Assembly (NCBI GenBank): GCA_902785555.1
Contig: CACZZB010000013.1
Location: 1 to 50,893, forward strand
Source: an uncultured Ruminococcus sp.
GTDB lineage: Bacteria; Bacillota; Clostridia; Oscillospirales; Acutalibacteraceae
Length of the DNA: 50,893 nt
Direction of reading: 5' to 3'
Numbering within the stretch: the stretch's first letter is position 1; each line of letters begins with the position of its first letter. The translations under genes were made by a program, and so were the position numbers. The notes under the pieces are model-generated. The model did not search any database and was not told the DNA's origin. It worked only from the letters and a program-made list of their open reading frames with translations. Shown here piece by piece: positions 1 through 8,441 of this stretch.

Positions 1-1014
1 ATACTCAGTTGATACAGGATTTACCTGTGCATGGTCTGGAGTCGCTGCCGCTCTGTTGGTTCTCGTTGCAGTTCTCGGCTGTGCAGGCTGTCTTGCAGGT
101 GCTGTCGGCTGTGATACAGGTGTTGAAACAGGTGTATCATTCAATTTTACATTTTTAGGCTTGCTTTGTTGAGAAGAATATCCGAAATTATATGACGGTG
201 AATCCGGTCCGAATCTCATAGGCTCCGGCGGAGGAACATTGCTGAAATCAAGAGGCTCAAGAGGTTCGGCATAATTCTTGTCAGTCTGGTCATTAAGATT
301 ATTTTCAAATTTCTTCTGTTTAGCTGTTTCAGTGCCCTGTGCTTTTATGTATGAAAGGTCGGGAGACTGATAATCAGGCTGAGCATTTGGAGTTGCAAAT
401 TTATCCTCTGTTTTTATCTGAGGATTATAGCCCTGAACTGACGGCTGTACATCTTCAAACTGCTGTACAAAGTCATTCTGAACAGGCATTTTTTCTTCAA
501 CAGTCTGAATTTTCGGCAGGTCTGTTTTCAAAGTATCGCCTGTATTTATTTCCACACCAAAAGAATTATCTGTTGTCGGCTGTGGAGTTTCAACCGATAT
601 TTCGGGAACATTTGCTTTCGGTGCTTCAACAGTTATTTCCGGAACACTTGCTTTCGGTGTTTCAACAGCTATTTCGGGAACATCCGCTACTTCACTCAGC
701 GGCTTTGAATTTGCCGTTTCGCTTTCAAAGAAATAATCCGCTGCTACACGAGATGTAGTCACCTGAGAGATAAATTCCTTACATTTAACGTGTTCGGGAT
801 GTGTCTGATAATATTTCAATGCTACGGGATTCTTGAATACAGCGTAAAGAACTACGTCATAATCTGATGTTTCATTGAAATTATACCCTGCTTCAATACT
901 GACCAGACCTTCAATTTTACCGACAAGTGCTTTGAGCATTTCGATCATCGTGTCAATATTTTTCTGTTTTTCATCATTGTCCCTGACTTTCCAAAAGACT
1001 ATGTGTTTGATCAT
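1..1014 (-). CDS. Dabb-domain protein with long Pro/Gln-rich tail (3' end cut by window edge)
   Basis: The frame is open from an ATG at 1014 to the left edge, 338 codons with no stop, so the C-terminus is missing. Residues 1-97 match the Dabb (stress-responsive alpha/beta barrel) fold: it opens MIKHIVFWKV, has EGLVSIEAGYNF in the middle, and YYQTHPEHVKCKEF near the end. Dabb proteins are small dimeric barrels, usually about 100 residues long. Here the domain is followed by at least 240 residues of low-complexity sequence rich in P, Q, T and E, beginning with three tandem VPEI-VE-P-KA repeats (residues 112-150). AGGAGG at 1026-1031 lies 11 nt upstream of the ATG. No signal peptide is seen. Family assignment is from motif recognition; the role of the tail is unknown. 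Confidence 0.8.
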   Translation of the reverse strand, partial: MIKHIVFWKVRDNDEKQKNIDTMIEMLKALVGKIEGLVSIEAGYNFNETSDYDVVLYAVFKNPVALKYYQTHPEHVKCKEFISQVTTSRVAADYFFESETANSKPLSEVADVPEIAVETPKASVPEITVEAPKANVPEISVETPQPTTDNSFGVEINTGDTLKTDLPKIQTVEEKMPVQNDFVQQFEDVQPSVQGYNPQIKTEDKFATPNAQPDYQSPDLSYIKAQGTETAKQKKFENNLNDQTDKNYAEPLEPLDFSNVPPPEPMRFGPDSPSYNFGYSSQQSKPKNVKLNDTPVSTPVSQPTAPARQPAQPRTATRTNRAAATPDHAQVNPVSTEY

Positions 1015-1186
1015 GTGATATAAAACCTCCTGTTTTTTTATATAAATTTTTCATAGTAAAAAATATACAATATTGCACACCTTTACTTTTTATTTATATT
1101 GATTTTATCACATTTCACACTTATAATCAATAAAAAACTCCAAAAAAATTAAATAAAATTAGCACATATCTATTATCAATTCAACG

Positions 1187-1224
1187 CACAAAAAAAGAGT
1201 ACCTGTCATCAAAAACAGGTACTC
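1187..1224 (-). terminator. Intrinsic terminator after the DUF6465-like gene
   Basis: A perfect 10-bp stem (GAGTACCTGT with ACAGGTACTC, 8-nt loop) is followed on the minus strand by a run of T. It lies just after the stop of the gene at 1244-1564 and separates it from the Dabb gene. Confidence 0.85.
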
Positions 1225-1243
1225 TGAATTTTTTAAGTAAAAA

Positions 1244-1564
1244 TCAAACTTCAACAGGATTTTCCTGAGCCTTGCCGTTTATTACATAGTATGCAACGTT
1301 CTTTTCAGGCTGGAAATATACATCTATTGTTTCGATGGCATCTGTATTTCCGTTAGCCTTATAAGCTTCTTTTGCTGCCTCAACAAGGTCATTCACAGCA
1401 GTATTTTTGTCAAGATATTCTACAATTACATTGATTTTCGGTTCTTTTGCCTTTGCAGGTTTCTTTGCAGCCGGTTTCTTTGCAGCGGCTTTTACTTCCT
1501 CTTTTACTTCTGTTGCTTCAGCAACAACTTCTTCTGTTACAGCAGCCTTTTTCTTTGCAGCCAT
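1244..1564 (-). CDS. Small Lys/Ala-rich protein, DUF6465-like
   Basis: 106 residues. The start is the ATG at 1564 (MAAKKKAAV) preceded by AGAGGG; an upstream in-frame extension has no ribosome site. Residues 1-44 are a low-complexity basic segment (AAAKKPAAKKPAKAKEPK) resembling histone H1-like or nucleoid-protein tails. Residues 45-106 form a compact domain (INVIVEYLDKN, DAIETIDVYFQPEKN, AYYVINGK) that I recognise as the DUF6465 type found in gut Clostridia. No biochemical function is known to me. The basic tail would allow nucleic-acid binding, but that is inference. It is a single-gene unit with its own strong promoter (1648-1676) and terminator, which suggests high expression. Confidence 0.75.
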   Translation of the reverse strand: MAAKKKAAVTEEVVAEATEVKEEVKAAAKKPAAKKPAKAKEPKINVIVEYLDKNTAVNDLVEAAKEAYKANGNTDAIETIDVYFQPEKNVAYYVINGKAQENPVEV

Positions 1565-1647
1565 GATAAAATCCCTCTTTCTGATAAAATTAAGTAATTC
1601 TTGTAAAAACATTCGGCTCACAAGCTCTTCACTTGCACCGTGATTAA

Positions 1648-1676
1648 ATTATAAACCCTTTTATGCAGTTTGTCAA
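1648..1676 (-). promoter_or_regulatory. Sigma-A promoter for the DUF6465-like gene
   Basis: On the minus strand TTGACA (1671-1676) and TATAAT (1648-1653), both perfect consensus, are separated by exactly 17 nt. The start codon is about 85 nt downstream. Confidence 0.85.
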
Positions 1677-1861
1677 ATAAAATATTAACTTTTATATGGC
1701 TTATACACAAAAAACGGTTGTTTATCCAAATCAGCGGATTTTTTGTTTAAATTATTGTTAATTCTAACCATAGTAATGTCAAAAATTTTTCCTTTCAGTA
1801 TTACTCCGATAATTTGACCGACCAATGCAAATAATATTTTTCAGAAAGGAAGTGATTTTTT

Positions 1862-2041
1862 ATGGGTAAGAATACCATGAATACTGTAAAAGGTGTCGGA
1901 GCAGGTCTTGTTGCAGGCATGATGTTTGGTTTTGTAAGCTCGGTGATGATGAACGACAGCCGCAAAAACAAACGTAAAGCAAACAAAGCCATCAATACAG
2001 TTGAAAATATCCTTGAAGGTATGCAGCAGATTTTTGCATAA
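1862..2041 (+). CDS. Small glycine-rich membrane-type protein, 59 aa
   Basis: ATG at 1862 is preceded by AAGGAAGTG 6-7 nt upstream and the frame ends with TAA at 2039-2041. Residues 10-31 (VKGVGAGLVAGMMFGFVSSV) form one hydrophobic segment with G-x-x-x-G spacing like a glycine zipper. A basic tail rich in K, R and N follows, then an amphipathic end (IENILEGMQQIF-like). It resembles the short YtxH-type or hypothetical single-pass proteins common in Firmicutes, but I cannot name a family. It lies convergent to ackA and shares the terminator at 2050-2082. The good ribosome site and codon use like its neighbours support a real gene. Confidence 0.65.
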   Translation: MGKNTMNTVKGVGAGLVAGMMFGFVSSVMMNDSRKNKRKANKAINTVENILEGMQQIFA

Positions 2042-2049
2042 AATAAAAA

Positions 2050-2082
2050 AATCAGGGGTGAAAAATTATTTTCCACTCCTGA
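2050..2082. terminator. Bidirectional terminator between the small plus-strand gene and ackA
   Basis: ATCAGGGGTG pairs with CACTCCTGAT (one mismatch). An A run precedes it and TTAATTTTT follows, so it can stop transcription from both sides. The genes on either side converge on it. Confidence 0.7.
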
Positions 2083-2100
2083 TTAATTTTTATCAAGATA

Positions 2101-3303
2101 TTATTTCTGTACCAATGCCATTGTATCTCTTGCAATTACAAGTTCTTCGTTTGTGGGGATAACGAATACATCAACTGTTGAATCGGGTGTTGAAATCTTG
2201 CCTTCAACTCCACGGGTTGCTTTTGCATTAAGTTCAGCGTCCACTTTTACACCCATATATGCAAGCTGGTCACATACATTTATACGGTGTGAGCACTGAT
2301 TTTCACCGATACCTGCAGTAAATACTATCGCATCTACTCCGCCAAGTGCTGCGGTATAGCTTCCGATATATTTAAGTATCTGATATTCCAGTATATCAAT
2401 AGCAAGCTTTGCTCTTTCGTTTCCGCTCTCGGCAGCCGCTGTTACATCACGGTCATCTGATGATACTCCTGATATTCCGAGGAAACCTGATTTCTTATTG
2501 AGAAGTGTATCCATCTCAGACGGTGTAAAGCCTTCTTTTTCAGCTATGAAAGTTACGACTGACGGGTCGAGCGAACCTGTTCTTGTACCCATCATTATAC
2601 CGTCAAGGGGTGTAAGTCCCATACTTGTATCTATAACTTTACCGCCTTTTATGGCTGTAATAGATGAACCGTTACCCAAGTGACAGGTTATCATCTTTAC
2701 ATCTTTGATATCTTTTCCCATGAGTTCTGCACAACGCTGTGAAACATATCTGTGTGATGTTCCGTGGAAGCCGTATCTTCTTACTGCGTATTTCTCGTAA
2801 TACTCATACGGTACGGGATATGTAAATGCTTTCGGAGGCATTGTTGAATGGAAAGCTGTATCAAATACAACAACCTCGGGAACTTCCGTGCCGAATACAT
2901 CCAAGCAAGCCCTGATACCCTGAACATGAGCGGCATTATGGAGAGGTGCAAGAGGAATAAGGCTCTCAATACCTTTTATAACATCCTCATTTACAATTAC
3001 CGATTCACTGAACAAAGCACCGCCCTGCACTATTCTGTGACCGATAGCCGATACTTCGTCAAGATTCTTGATAACACCGTATTCATCACTCAAAAGAGCA
3101 TTTTTTATCTGCACGAATGCTTCTGTGTGATTGTTCATTACAACGTCTGTTTCATAAACTCTGCCGTCACCTGTCGTATGCTTGAAATGACCGCCTGCAC
3201 CGATTCTTTCACAGTTGCCCTTTGCGATTACGCTTTCATCTTCCATATCAATAAGCTGATACTTCATTGATGAACTGCCTGCATTGATTACAAGTATTTT
3301 CAT
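2101..3303 (-). CDS. ackA: Acetate kinase
   Basis: 400 residues, normal length for AckA. The enzyme interconverts acetyl phosphate plus ADP with acetate plus ATP, the ATP-yielding last step of acetate fermentation in the cytoplasm. Diagnostic ASKHA-family motifs are visible: VINAGSSSMKYQL at the N-terminus (phosphate-1 loop), YGFHGTSHRYV near residue 180, TCHLGNGSS near 208, and TAGIGEN near 330. GGAGG lies 9 nt upstream of the ATG. No pta gene is adjacent. The gene is divergent from tmcAL, whose product consumes acetate; the pairing is suggestive but not proof of a shared role. Confidence 0.97.
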   Translation of the reverse strand: MKILVINAGSSSMKYQLIDMEDESVIAKGNCERIGAGGHFKHTTGDGRVYETDVVMNNHTEAFVQIKNALLSDEYGVIKNLDEVSAIGHRIVQGGALFSESVIVNEDVIKGIESLIPLAPLHNAAHVQGIRACLDVFGTEVPEVVVFDTAFHSTMPPKAFTYPVPYEYYEKYAVRRYGFHGTSHRYVSQRCAELMGKDIKDVKMITCHLGNGSSITAIKGGKVIDTSMGLTPLDGIMMGTRTGSLDPSVVTFIAEKEGFTPSEMDTLLNKKSGFLGISGVSSDDRDVTAAAESGNERAKLAIDILEYQILKYIGSYTAALGGVDAIVFTAGIGENQCSHRINVCDQLAYMGVKVDAELNAKATRGVEGKISTPDSTVDVFVIPTNEELVIARDTMALVQK

Positions 3304-3349
3304 TTTTTAAATCCTCCCGATTATTGCAAAAATTTATTTCAATGATATA

Positions 3350-3378
3350 ATGATACTACAAATATAAAATAAATTCAA
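3350..3378 (-). promoter_or_regulatory. Candidate ackA promoter
   Basis: Minus strand TTGAAT (3373-3378), 17-nt spacer, TATCAT (3350-3355). The ackA start is about 47 nt downstream. No equally good match is seen for tmcAL in the same gap. Confidence 0.5.
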
Positions 3379-3416
3379 CATTTTTTTGGTAATTTTAATA
3401 GGGAGTTTTGGAAATT

Positions 3417-4577
3417 ATGAAAATTTCTTCATTGATATGTGAATACAATCCTTTTCACAACGGACACAAATATATGATTGAAAAGATGCGTGAAAACGGC
3501 TCTGATATTATTATAGCCTGCATGAGCGGAAATTTCACTCAGCGAGGAGATTTCGCTGTATTCGACAAATATTCCCGTACAAGAACAGCACTCGAAAACG
3601 GCATTGACTTAGTTATTGAATTACCCGTGACTTATGCGTGTGCTACTGCCGAAAAATTCGCTTTCGGAGGAGTATATACTTTAAATTCAGTCGGCTGTAC
3701 TGACGATATTTATTTCGGGAGTGAATGTGGTGATATTGATTCCCTCAAAGAAACTGCCGATATTCTCCAATCTCCCGAACTCTCCGACAAAATAAAATAT
3801 CATCTCTCACTCGGTCAGACCTTCGCAAAAGCCCGTGAAAATGCCGTTGCCGAAATTTCCGAAATTTCCGCTGATATCCTCAAATCTCCCAACAACATTC
3901 TTGGAATAGAATACATAAAGGCTCTCAATAAACTAAACTCTCCAATCTCTCCGAAAACCATTCAGCGTATCGGCTCGGAACATGACAGCACTATTACAAC
4001 TCAAAATTTTGCTTCCGCTTCGCTTATCCGTCAGATGATATATGAAAATAACACAGATTATTTCAATTATATCCCTCAGAAAAATATCCCCGAAATACAT
4101 CAGCTTTCCAAACTTGAAACAGCTTTCCTTTATAAACTCCGCACAATGTCTATTGAAGATTTCGCAAATCTCCCCGACATCAGCGAGGGGCTTGAAAACC
4201 GTCTATATTCCGCTGTCAAAAATGCCTGTTCCATTGAAGAAATATTACAAACAGTCAAAACAAAACGCTATACGCTTGCAAGATTAAGACGGATTTTGCT
4301 TCACGCTTTTCTGAATATCTCCCGAAAAGACTGTGATATTCTTCCTCAGTATATAAAGATTCTCGGATTCAGCAAAAACGGGAAAAAAATTCTCCGCATA
4401 ATGCGTGACACCGCAACTATCCCTGTAATAATGCGTTACTCTGATGTCAAAAAACTTTCACCGACTGCACAATATCTTTATGAAATCGAGAACCGCTGTG
4501 ATGATATATATGCCCTTTCTTCCGAAACTCCATCAAAATGTGGTAATAATATGACAAGCAATATAATTATTTTATGA
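3417..4577 (+). CDS. tmcAL: tRNA(Met) cytidine acetate ligase (TmcAL, YlbM/DUF795 family)
   Basis: 386 residues. The N-terminal nucleotidyltransferase motif ICEYNPFHNGHKYMIE carries the HxGH signature. Further family motifs are MSGNFTQRGDFAVFDKYSR and the SPNNILGIEYIKAL stretch near residue 160. In Bacillus subtilis TmcAL adenylates acetate with ATP and transfers the acetyl group to C34 of elongator tRNA-Met. The ATG at 3417 is chosen because GGGAG (3401-3405) is 11 nt upstream; the alternative TTG at 3408 would sit only 2 nt from it. The gene is divergent from ackA. Confidence 0.93.
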   Translation: MKISSLICEYNPFHNGHKYMIEKMRENGSDIIIACMSGNFTQRGDFAVFDKYSRTRTALENGIDLVIELPVTYACATAEKFAFGGVYTLNSVGCTDDIYFGSECGDIDSLKETADILQSPELSDKIKYHLSLGQTFAKARENAVAEISEISADILKSPNNILGIEYIKALNKLNSPISPKTIQRIGSEHDSTITTQNFASASLIRQMIYENNTDYFNYIPQKNIPEIHQLSKLETAFLYKLRTMSIEDFANLPDISEGLENRLYSAVKNACSIEEILQTVKTKRYTLARLRRILLHAFLNISRKDCDILPQYIKILGFSKNGKKILRIMRDTATIPVIMRYSDVKKLSPTAQYLYEIENRCDDIYALSSETPSKCGNNMTSNIIIL

Positions 4578-4582
4578 AAAAA

Positions 4583-4608
4583 CGGTCATACTCTCAAATG
4601 TATGACCG
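4583..4608. terminator. Bidirectional terminator between tmcAL and sodC
   Basis: CGGTCATAC and GTATGACCG form a perfect 9-bp stem with an 8-nt loop. Six A on its left give a T tract on the minus strand. It serves the convergent tmcAL and SOD genes. Confidence 0.85.
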
Positions 4609-4616
4609 CTTTATGA

Positions 4617-5069
4617 TTATCTTCTTGAGGGTCTGATTTCTCCGCAGCCGATTTTTTCACCTGCATCTCCGCCCGGCTGTGACTCAAAATCATCACTTTC
4701 TGCATGAATAACTATCGTTCTGCCGATAATTTCACCGATGTTAAACCTGTCTGTCAATACCTGCATATATGCAAAGCCATTATTTGACAGCAATGGCGGT
4801 AAATCTCCGTCATGCATCGGGTGCGGTTTCTTATCGGGATTCAAATGTCCCTTCGTTTCGGGAAAATCTTCTCCCTTACAGCTTCCGCCGCTGTGAATGT
4901 GAAATCCGAAAAATCCCGATTTATTATACTTTGGCAATCCATGTATATTTGCCGTCACCAATACTCCGTTTGTTTTTTGCTGAAAACTTACCCTGCCCCT
5001 TAATTTCGGTGCATCACTGTCGCCTTTTATCTCTGCAAATGCACTTCTCGGCATGAAATTATTGTTCAT
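4617..5069 (-). CDS. sodC: Cu/Zn superoxide dismutase family protein
   Basis: 150 residues with the SodC beta-barrel signature. Metal-ligand positions are all present: FHIH (two Cu ligands), the bridging His in KGHLNP, the Zn site PHPMHDGD, and VIHAESDDF (last Cu ligand). The conserved disulphide Cys pair is seen as GGSC and IGCGEI. SodC dismutates superoxide and is usually exported. Here there is no signal peptide: the protein starts MNNNFMPRSAFAEI and the ATG has GGAGATGATAAA directly upstream, so a missed N-terminal extension is unlikely. Some Firmicutes homologues have lost Cu ligands; this one has not. Cytoplasmic activity in an anaerobe is unusual and untested. Confidence 0.88.
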   Translation of the reverse strand: MNNNFMPRSAFAEIKGDSDAPKLRGRVSFQQKTNGVLVTANIHGLPKYNKSGFFGFHIHSGGSCKGEDFPETKGHLNPDKKPHPMHDGDLPPLLSNNGFAYMQVLTDRFNIGEIIGRTIVIHAESDDFESQPGGDAGEKIGCGEIRPSRR

Positions 5070-5114
5070 TTTATCATCTCCACTGTATTATATTATGCAG
5101 TCGGAGATATTATG

Positions 5115-5813
5115 TTAATCCACGCTGAATTTCTCTATCTCCTCAAACATCATCTGCACATTGTACAGCCTTTTTGAAGTATGATAATGTCCGCAGTACC
5201 ATTTCTTATAGTCAAGTTTATACTCTATTTCATTCAGCCATTCTTCCGTTGAACTGTCAACTTTACTCTGGTCTATGCCCGACAAAAATACCTCTATCGG
5301 CTGATAGTCCAGCGGACAGGTATGCGACAATACCACGTCTATTTTATAATCCCTTTTTGTAAGCTGAGTTTCAACATACTCTTTGATTTCCTTTGAGGGC
5401 TGTTCATTTGCAAACCAAGGATAGCCATACAACAATCTCATGTTTTTATCAACGCTGTATGCACCGCCTATCACGATACATTCATAGCCGTCAAAGTCAT
5501 ATATTTCACCGTCTTTTGCAAAGAGAATATCGGGATATTCTTCCTCATACCATACCATTCCGCCATGAAACTCTTTCATTTTATAGCTTGGTATATCAAA
5601 TGGTCTTTGCTCATGGTTTCCGTGTATGCAGAAAAATGTAATCTCAAATCTCTCTGCATACTGCTTTTTTCTGTCATCACGCAAATCTTCCCAAAAATTC
5701 AGTCCGACATCTCCCAATATTATCATTATATCATCTTTTGAAGTATTATTTTCACGGCAAAAATCTTCAAATCTCGTGAAATCCCCGTGAGTATCGCCTG
5801 TTATATATATCAT
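5115..5813 (-). CDS. Calcineurin-like metallophosphoesterase
   Basis: 232 residues with the five-block metallophosphoesterase pattern: GDTHGD at residues 6-11, GDVGLNFW near 34, GNHEQRPFD near 66, SHTCPL near 164 and GHYHTS near 208. These place two divalent metals for phosphoester hydrolysis. The class is broad (protein phosphatases, Ap4A hydrolases, phosphodiesterases) and the substrate cannot be read from the sequence. No membrane segment is seen, so it is probably cytoplasmic. The gene lies upstream of sodC on the same strand, 45 nt away, and may be cotranscribed with it. Confidence 0.85.
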   Translation of the reverse strand: MIYITGDTHGDFTRFEDFCRENNTSKDDIMIILGDVGLNFWEDLRDDRKKQYAERFEITFFCIHGNHEQRPFDIPSYKMKEFHGGMVWYEEEYPDILFAKDGEIYDFDGYECIVIGGAYSVDKNMRLLYGYPWFANEQPSKEIKEYVETQLTKRDYKIDVVLSHTCPLDYQPIEVFLSGIDQSKVDSSTEEWLNEIEYKLDYKKWYCGHYHTSKRLYNVQMMFEEIEKFSVD

Positions 5814-5847
5814 AAAAAAATCTCCTTTCCATTAAAAAATATAAAAA

Positions 5848-5880
5848 GGACAGCCTGTATTCTTAAAAAACAGACTGCCC
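5848..5880 (-). terminator. Intrinsic terminator of serA
   Basis: On the minus strand GGGCAGTCTGT pairs along its whole length with ACAGGCTGTCC (two G-U pairs) and is followed by TTTTTATATTTTTT. Confidence 0.85.
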
Positions 5881-5906
5881 TGAAAATTACAATTAATAAT
5901 CGTTAA

Positions 5907-7049
5907 TTATTTGATGACTCTTACACGGATAACTCCATCAACTGCTTTTACAGCTTCGGCATCGGTATCTTCTGCTACGTCAAAGATTGAATAGAAATAA
6001 TCTTTCTTGGAACCGCTTGCCATAGCTACTACTTTAGCTGTTTCGGAGAGTTTTGCACAAACAGCATCAACTGCACACTTGTGAATGACACAAACTCTTG
6101 CTGCACCTGATTTTGCCATTGATACAGCCGGCATTGTAACGGAATTTTTGATATTACCGTTCTCAAGGAAATCCTTTATTTCATCTGCTGCCATTCTTGC
6201 ACAGTTGTCCTCTGATTCGGGAGTTGATGCACCGAGATGAGGAATTGCTATAACGCCGTCTGCACCGAGTATATCATCTGTTGCAAAGTCTGTTACATAA
6301 GCTGATACTTTCTTGTCTGCAAGAGCTGCAAGAACATCTGCCGATACAGCGAGGTCTGCTCTTGAGAAGTTGAGTATACGTACACCGTCTTTCATCTTTG
6401 CGATATTAGCTGCATTGATGACACCCTTTGTATCAGGTGTGAGCGGTACATGAACTGTTATATAATCACTTGCTGCAAAAACTTCATCAAGTGTATTTAC
6501 ATACTTAACGCAAGGCGATATCTTCAAAGCATTGCCAACTGAAAGGAACGGGTCATAACCGATAACATCCATTCCGAGAGCTGCTGCTGCATTTGCAACG
6601 AGTATGCCTATTGCACCAAGACCTACTACACCGAGAGTTTTGCCCATTATTTCGGGACCTACAAACTGGCTCTTGCCTTTTTCTACCATCTTGCCGACAG
6701 CATCACCGTTGCCCTTGAGAGTCTTTGCCCATGCGATACCGTCAACTACTTTTCTTGAACTGAGGAGAAGTCCTGTAAGAACAAGCTCTTTAACAGCGTT
6801 AGCATTTGCACCGGGAGTGTTGAATACAACTATACCCTTTTCGCTGCACTTGTCAAGCGGAATGTTATTGACACCTGCACCTGCTCTTGCAATTGCAAGA
6901 AGGCTCTCAGGCAATTCCATATCGTGCATAGCTGCCGAACGAACCAATACTGCATCAGGATTCTGCACGTCATCTGCTATATTGTAATTGTCACCCAATC
7001 TTGAAAGACCGATTTTAGAAATCTTATTGAGTGTCTGAACATTAAACAT
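5907..7049 (-). CDS. serA: D-3-phosphoglycerate dehydrogenase
   Basis: 380 residues. It oxidises 3-phosphoglycerate to 3-phosphohydroxypyruvate with NAD, the first step of serine synthesis. Visible are the Rossmann motif GVVGLGAIGILVA, the substrate segment AGAGVNNIPL, the catalytic region LNFSRADL and a closing AIPHLGASTPESEDN with the catalytic His. The last 65 residues look like a short ACT-type regulatory domain. ATG at 7049 is preferred over upstream in-frame codons because GGGTGG is just upstream and the extra residues come from repeat sequence. serC lies upstream on the same strand, separated by the repeat at 7066-7222. Confidence 0.95.
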   Translation of the reverse strand: MFNVQTLNKISKIGLSRLGDNYNIADDVQNPDAVLVRSAAMHDMELPESLLAIARAGAGVNNIPLDKCSEKGIVVFNTPGANANAVKELVLTGLLLSSRKVVDGIAWAKTLKGNGDAVGKMVEKGKSQFVGPEIMGKTLGVVGLGAIGILVANAAAALGMDVIGYDPFLSVGNALKISPCVKYVNTLDEVFAASDYITVHVPLTPDTKGVINAANIAKMKDGVRILNFSRADLAVSADVLAALADKKVSAYVTDFATDDILGADGVIAIPHLGASTPESEDNCARMAADEIKDFLENGNIKNSVTMPAVSMAKSGAARVCVIHKCAVDAVCAKLSETAKVVAMASGSKKDYFYSIFDVAEDTDAEAVKAVDGVIRVRVIK

Positions 7050-7065
7050 TGTAACCACCCTTTTA

Positions 7066-7222
7066 TTCAATGTGCAATTAGCAATTTGCAATGTGCAATG
7101 AATGTTAAAAACAATTCATTGCCATTTGCATTATAATCACTAACTGCTTTAATTAATAGATTTTTATCAATAAACCAATGGTAATAAAAAATTGCAAATT
7201 GCTAACTGCTAATTGCTAATTG
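7066..7222. repeat. Inverted-repeat element between serC and serA
   Basis: The left arm (7075-7092, CAATTAGCAATTTGCAAT) recurs in inverted form at 7191-7208 with 17 of 18 matches. The arms are flanked by further short CAAT/TGCAAT iterations, and about 100 nt of AT-rich DNA lies between them. The size and form fit a small non-coding dispersed repeat or MITE-like element. No open frame lies inside it. Confidence 0.55.
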
Positions 7223-7223
7223 A

Positions 7224-8309
7224 TTATGAATTAGCTTTCTCGAATTCGCCCATGAATGCAACGAGCTTTTCAACGCCCTCAACAGGCATTGCATTGTATA
7301 TAGAAGCTCTCATGCCGCCAACTGTACGGTGTCCCTTGAGGTTAACGAAACCGTTTGCAGTTGCCTCTTTAACGAATTTAGCATCAAGTTCATCATTGCC
7401 TGTAATGAACGGTACGTTCATCAGTGAACGGTCTTCGGGAACTACTGTACCTTTGAACATATTTGAGTTGTCAAGGAAGTTGTAGAGAATAGCTGCTTTT
7501 TTCTCGTTTATCTTCTTCATGTTTTCAAGACCGCCGATATCATTCTTGAGCCACTCAAGAACGAGTTTTGCTATATAGATAGTCCAGCACGGAGGTGTAT
7601 TGAACATAGAACCGTTGTCAGCGTGTGTTTTGAAGTTGAGCATTGTCGGGCATATATCCATAGCATGACCGATAAGGTCTTCACGGATGATAGCTATTAC
7701 AAGACCTGCGGGAGCCATGTTCTTCTGTGCACCTGCATAGATAACACCGAACTTTGATACATCAAGGGGTGTTGAAAGGAAGCATGATGAAACATCGGCT
7801 ACGAGCGGAACATCACCTGTCTGAGGAAGCTCATGATAAACTGTTCCGTAGATTGTATTGTTCATGCAGATATAGAAATAGTCTGCATCTTTTGTAAATG
7901 TATCGGGGTCGAGTTTCGGAATATATGAGAATGTCTTATCTTTTGATGAAGCTACTACATTAGCCTGAATATATCTTGCAGCCTCTTTCTGAGCTTTTGT
8001 AGCCCACTGACCTGTGAGAACATAGTCAGCCTTGCCGCTCTTTGTACCGAGGTTCATCGGGATAGCTGTAAACTGTGTTGAAGCACCACCCTGAAGGAAA
8101 AGAACTTTATAGTTATCGGGAATATTCATAACTTCACGGAGAAGACTCTCTGCACCTGTGATGATACCCTCAAATACTTTTGAACGGTGTGACATTTCCA
8201 TTACGGACTGACCGCTGCCCTGATAATCCATCATTTCTGCTGCTGCCTGCTTGAGAACTTTCTCAGGCATCATAGAAGGACCTGCTGAAAAGTTGTAAAC
8301 TCTGCTCAT
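7224..8309 (-). CDS. serC: Phosphoserine aminotransferase
   Basis: 361 residues, standard length. It is a PLP enzyme that converts 3-phosphohydroxypyruvate plus glutamate to phosphoserine. It opens with the family signature VYNFSAGPSMMP, has FLQGGASTQF near residue 75 (phosphate and PLP binding), VADVSSCFLS near 175 and the PLP-lysine site YAGAQKNMAPAGL near 195. It ends with the HRTVGGMRASIYNAMP active-site segment. GGAGG is 8 nt upstream of the ATG at 8309. Its partner serA is downstream and a phosphoserine phosphatase-type gene (thrH) lies at 14294. Confidence 0.97.
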   Translation of the reverse strand: MSRVYNFSAGPSMMPEKVLKQAAAEMMDYQGSGQSVMEMSHRSKVFEGIITGAESLLREVMNIPDNYKVLFLQGGASTQFTAIPMNLGTKSGKADYVLTGQWATKAQKEAARYIQANVVASSKDKTFSYIPKLDPDTFTKDADYFYICMNNTIYGTVYHELPQTGDVPLVADVSSCFLSTPLDVSKFGVIYAGAQKNMAPAGLVIAIIREDLIGHAMDICPTMLNFKTHADNGSMFNTPPCWTIYIAKLVLEWLKNDIGGLENMKKINEKKAAILYNFLDNSNMFKGTVVPEDRSLMNVPFITGNDELDAKFVKEATANGFVNLKGHRTVGGMRASIYNAMPVEGVEKLVAFMGEFEKANS

Positions 8310-8353
8310 TTTTGTTACCTCCAAAAAAGTTTATAGAATTTTTATACTCTATA

Positions 8354-8382
8354 ATTATATTGCAAAAATTCCGATAAGTCAA
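8354..8382 (-). promoter_or_regulatory. serC promoter
   Basis: Minus strand TTGACT (8377-8382), 17-nt spacer, TATAAT (8354-8359), about 45 nt upstream of the serC start. Confidence 0.75.
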
Positions 8383-8441
8383 TTAATAATTTCTAAAATA
8401 AGACACATTTATCCAAAATTTTTTTAATTTATCACACAAAA

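Noticed and set aside
339..758. Plus-strand frame inside the Dabb gene
   Set aside because: It is a shadow with repeated LFPEHLLSV-type sequence from the opposite-strand repeats; the minus frame has a good start, ribosome site and a known domain.
3848..3880. CCGAAATTTCCGAAATTTCCG short repeat inside tmcAL
   Set aside because: A short coding repeat within a conserved gene; no sign of a separate element.
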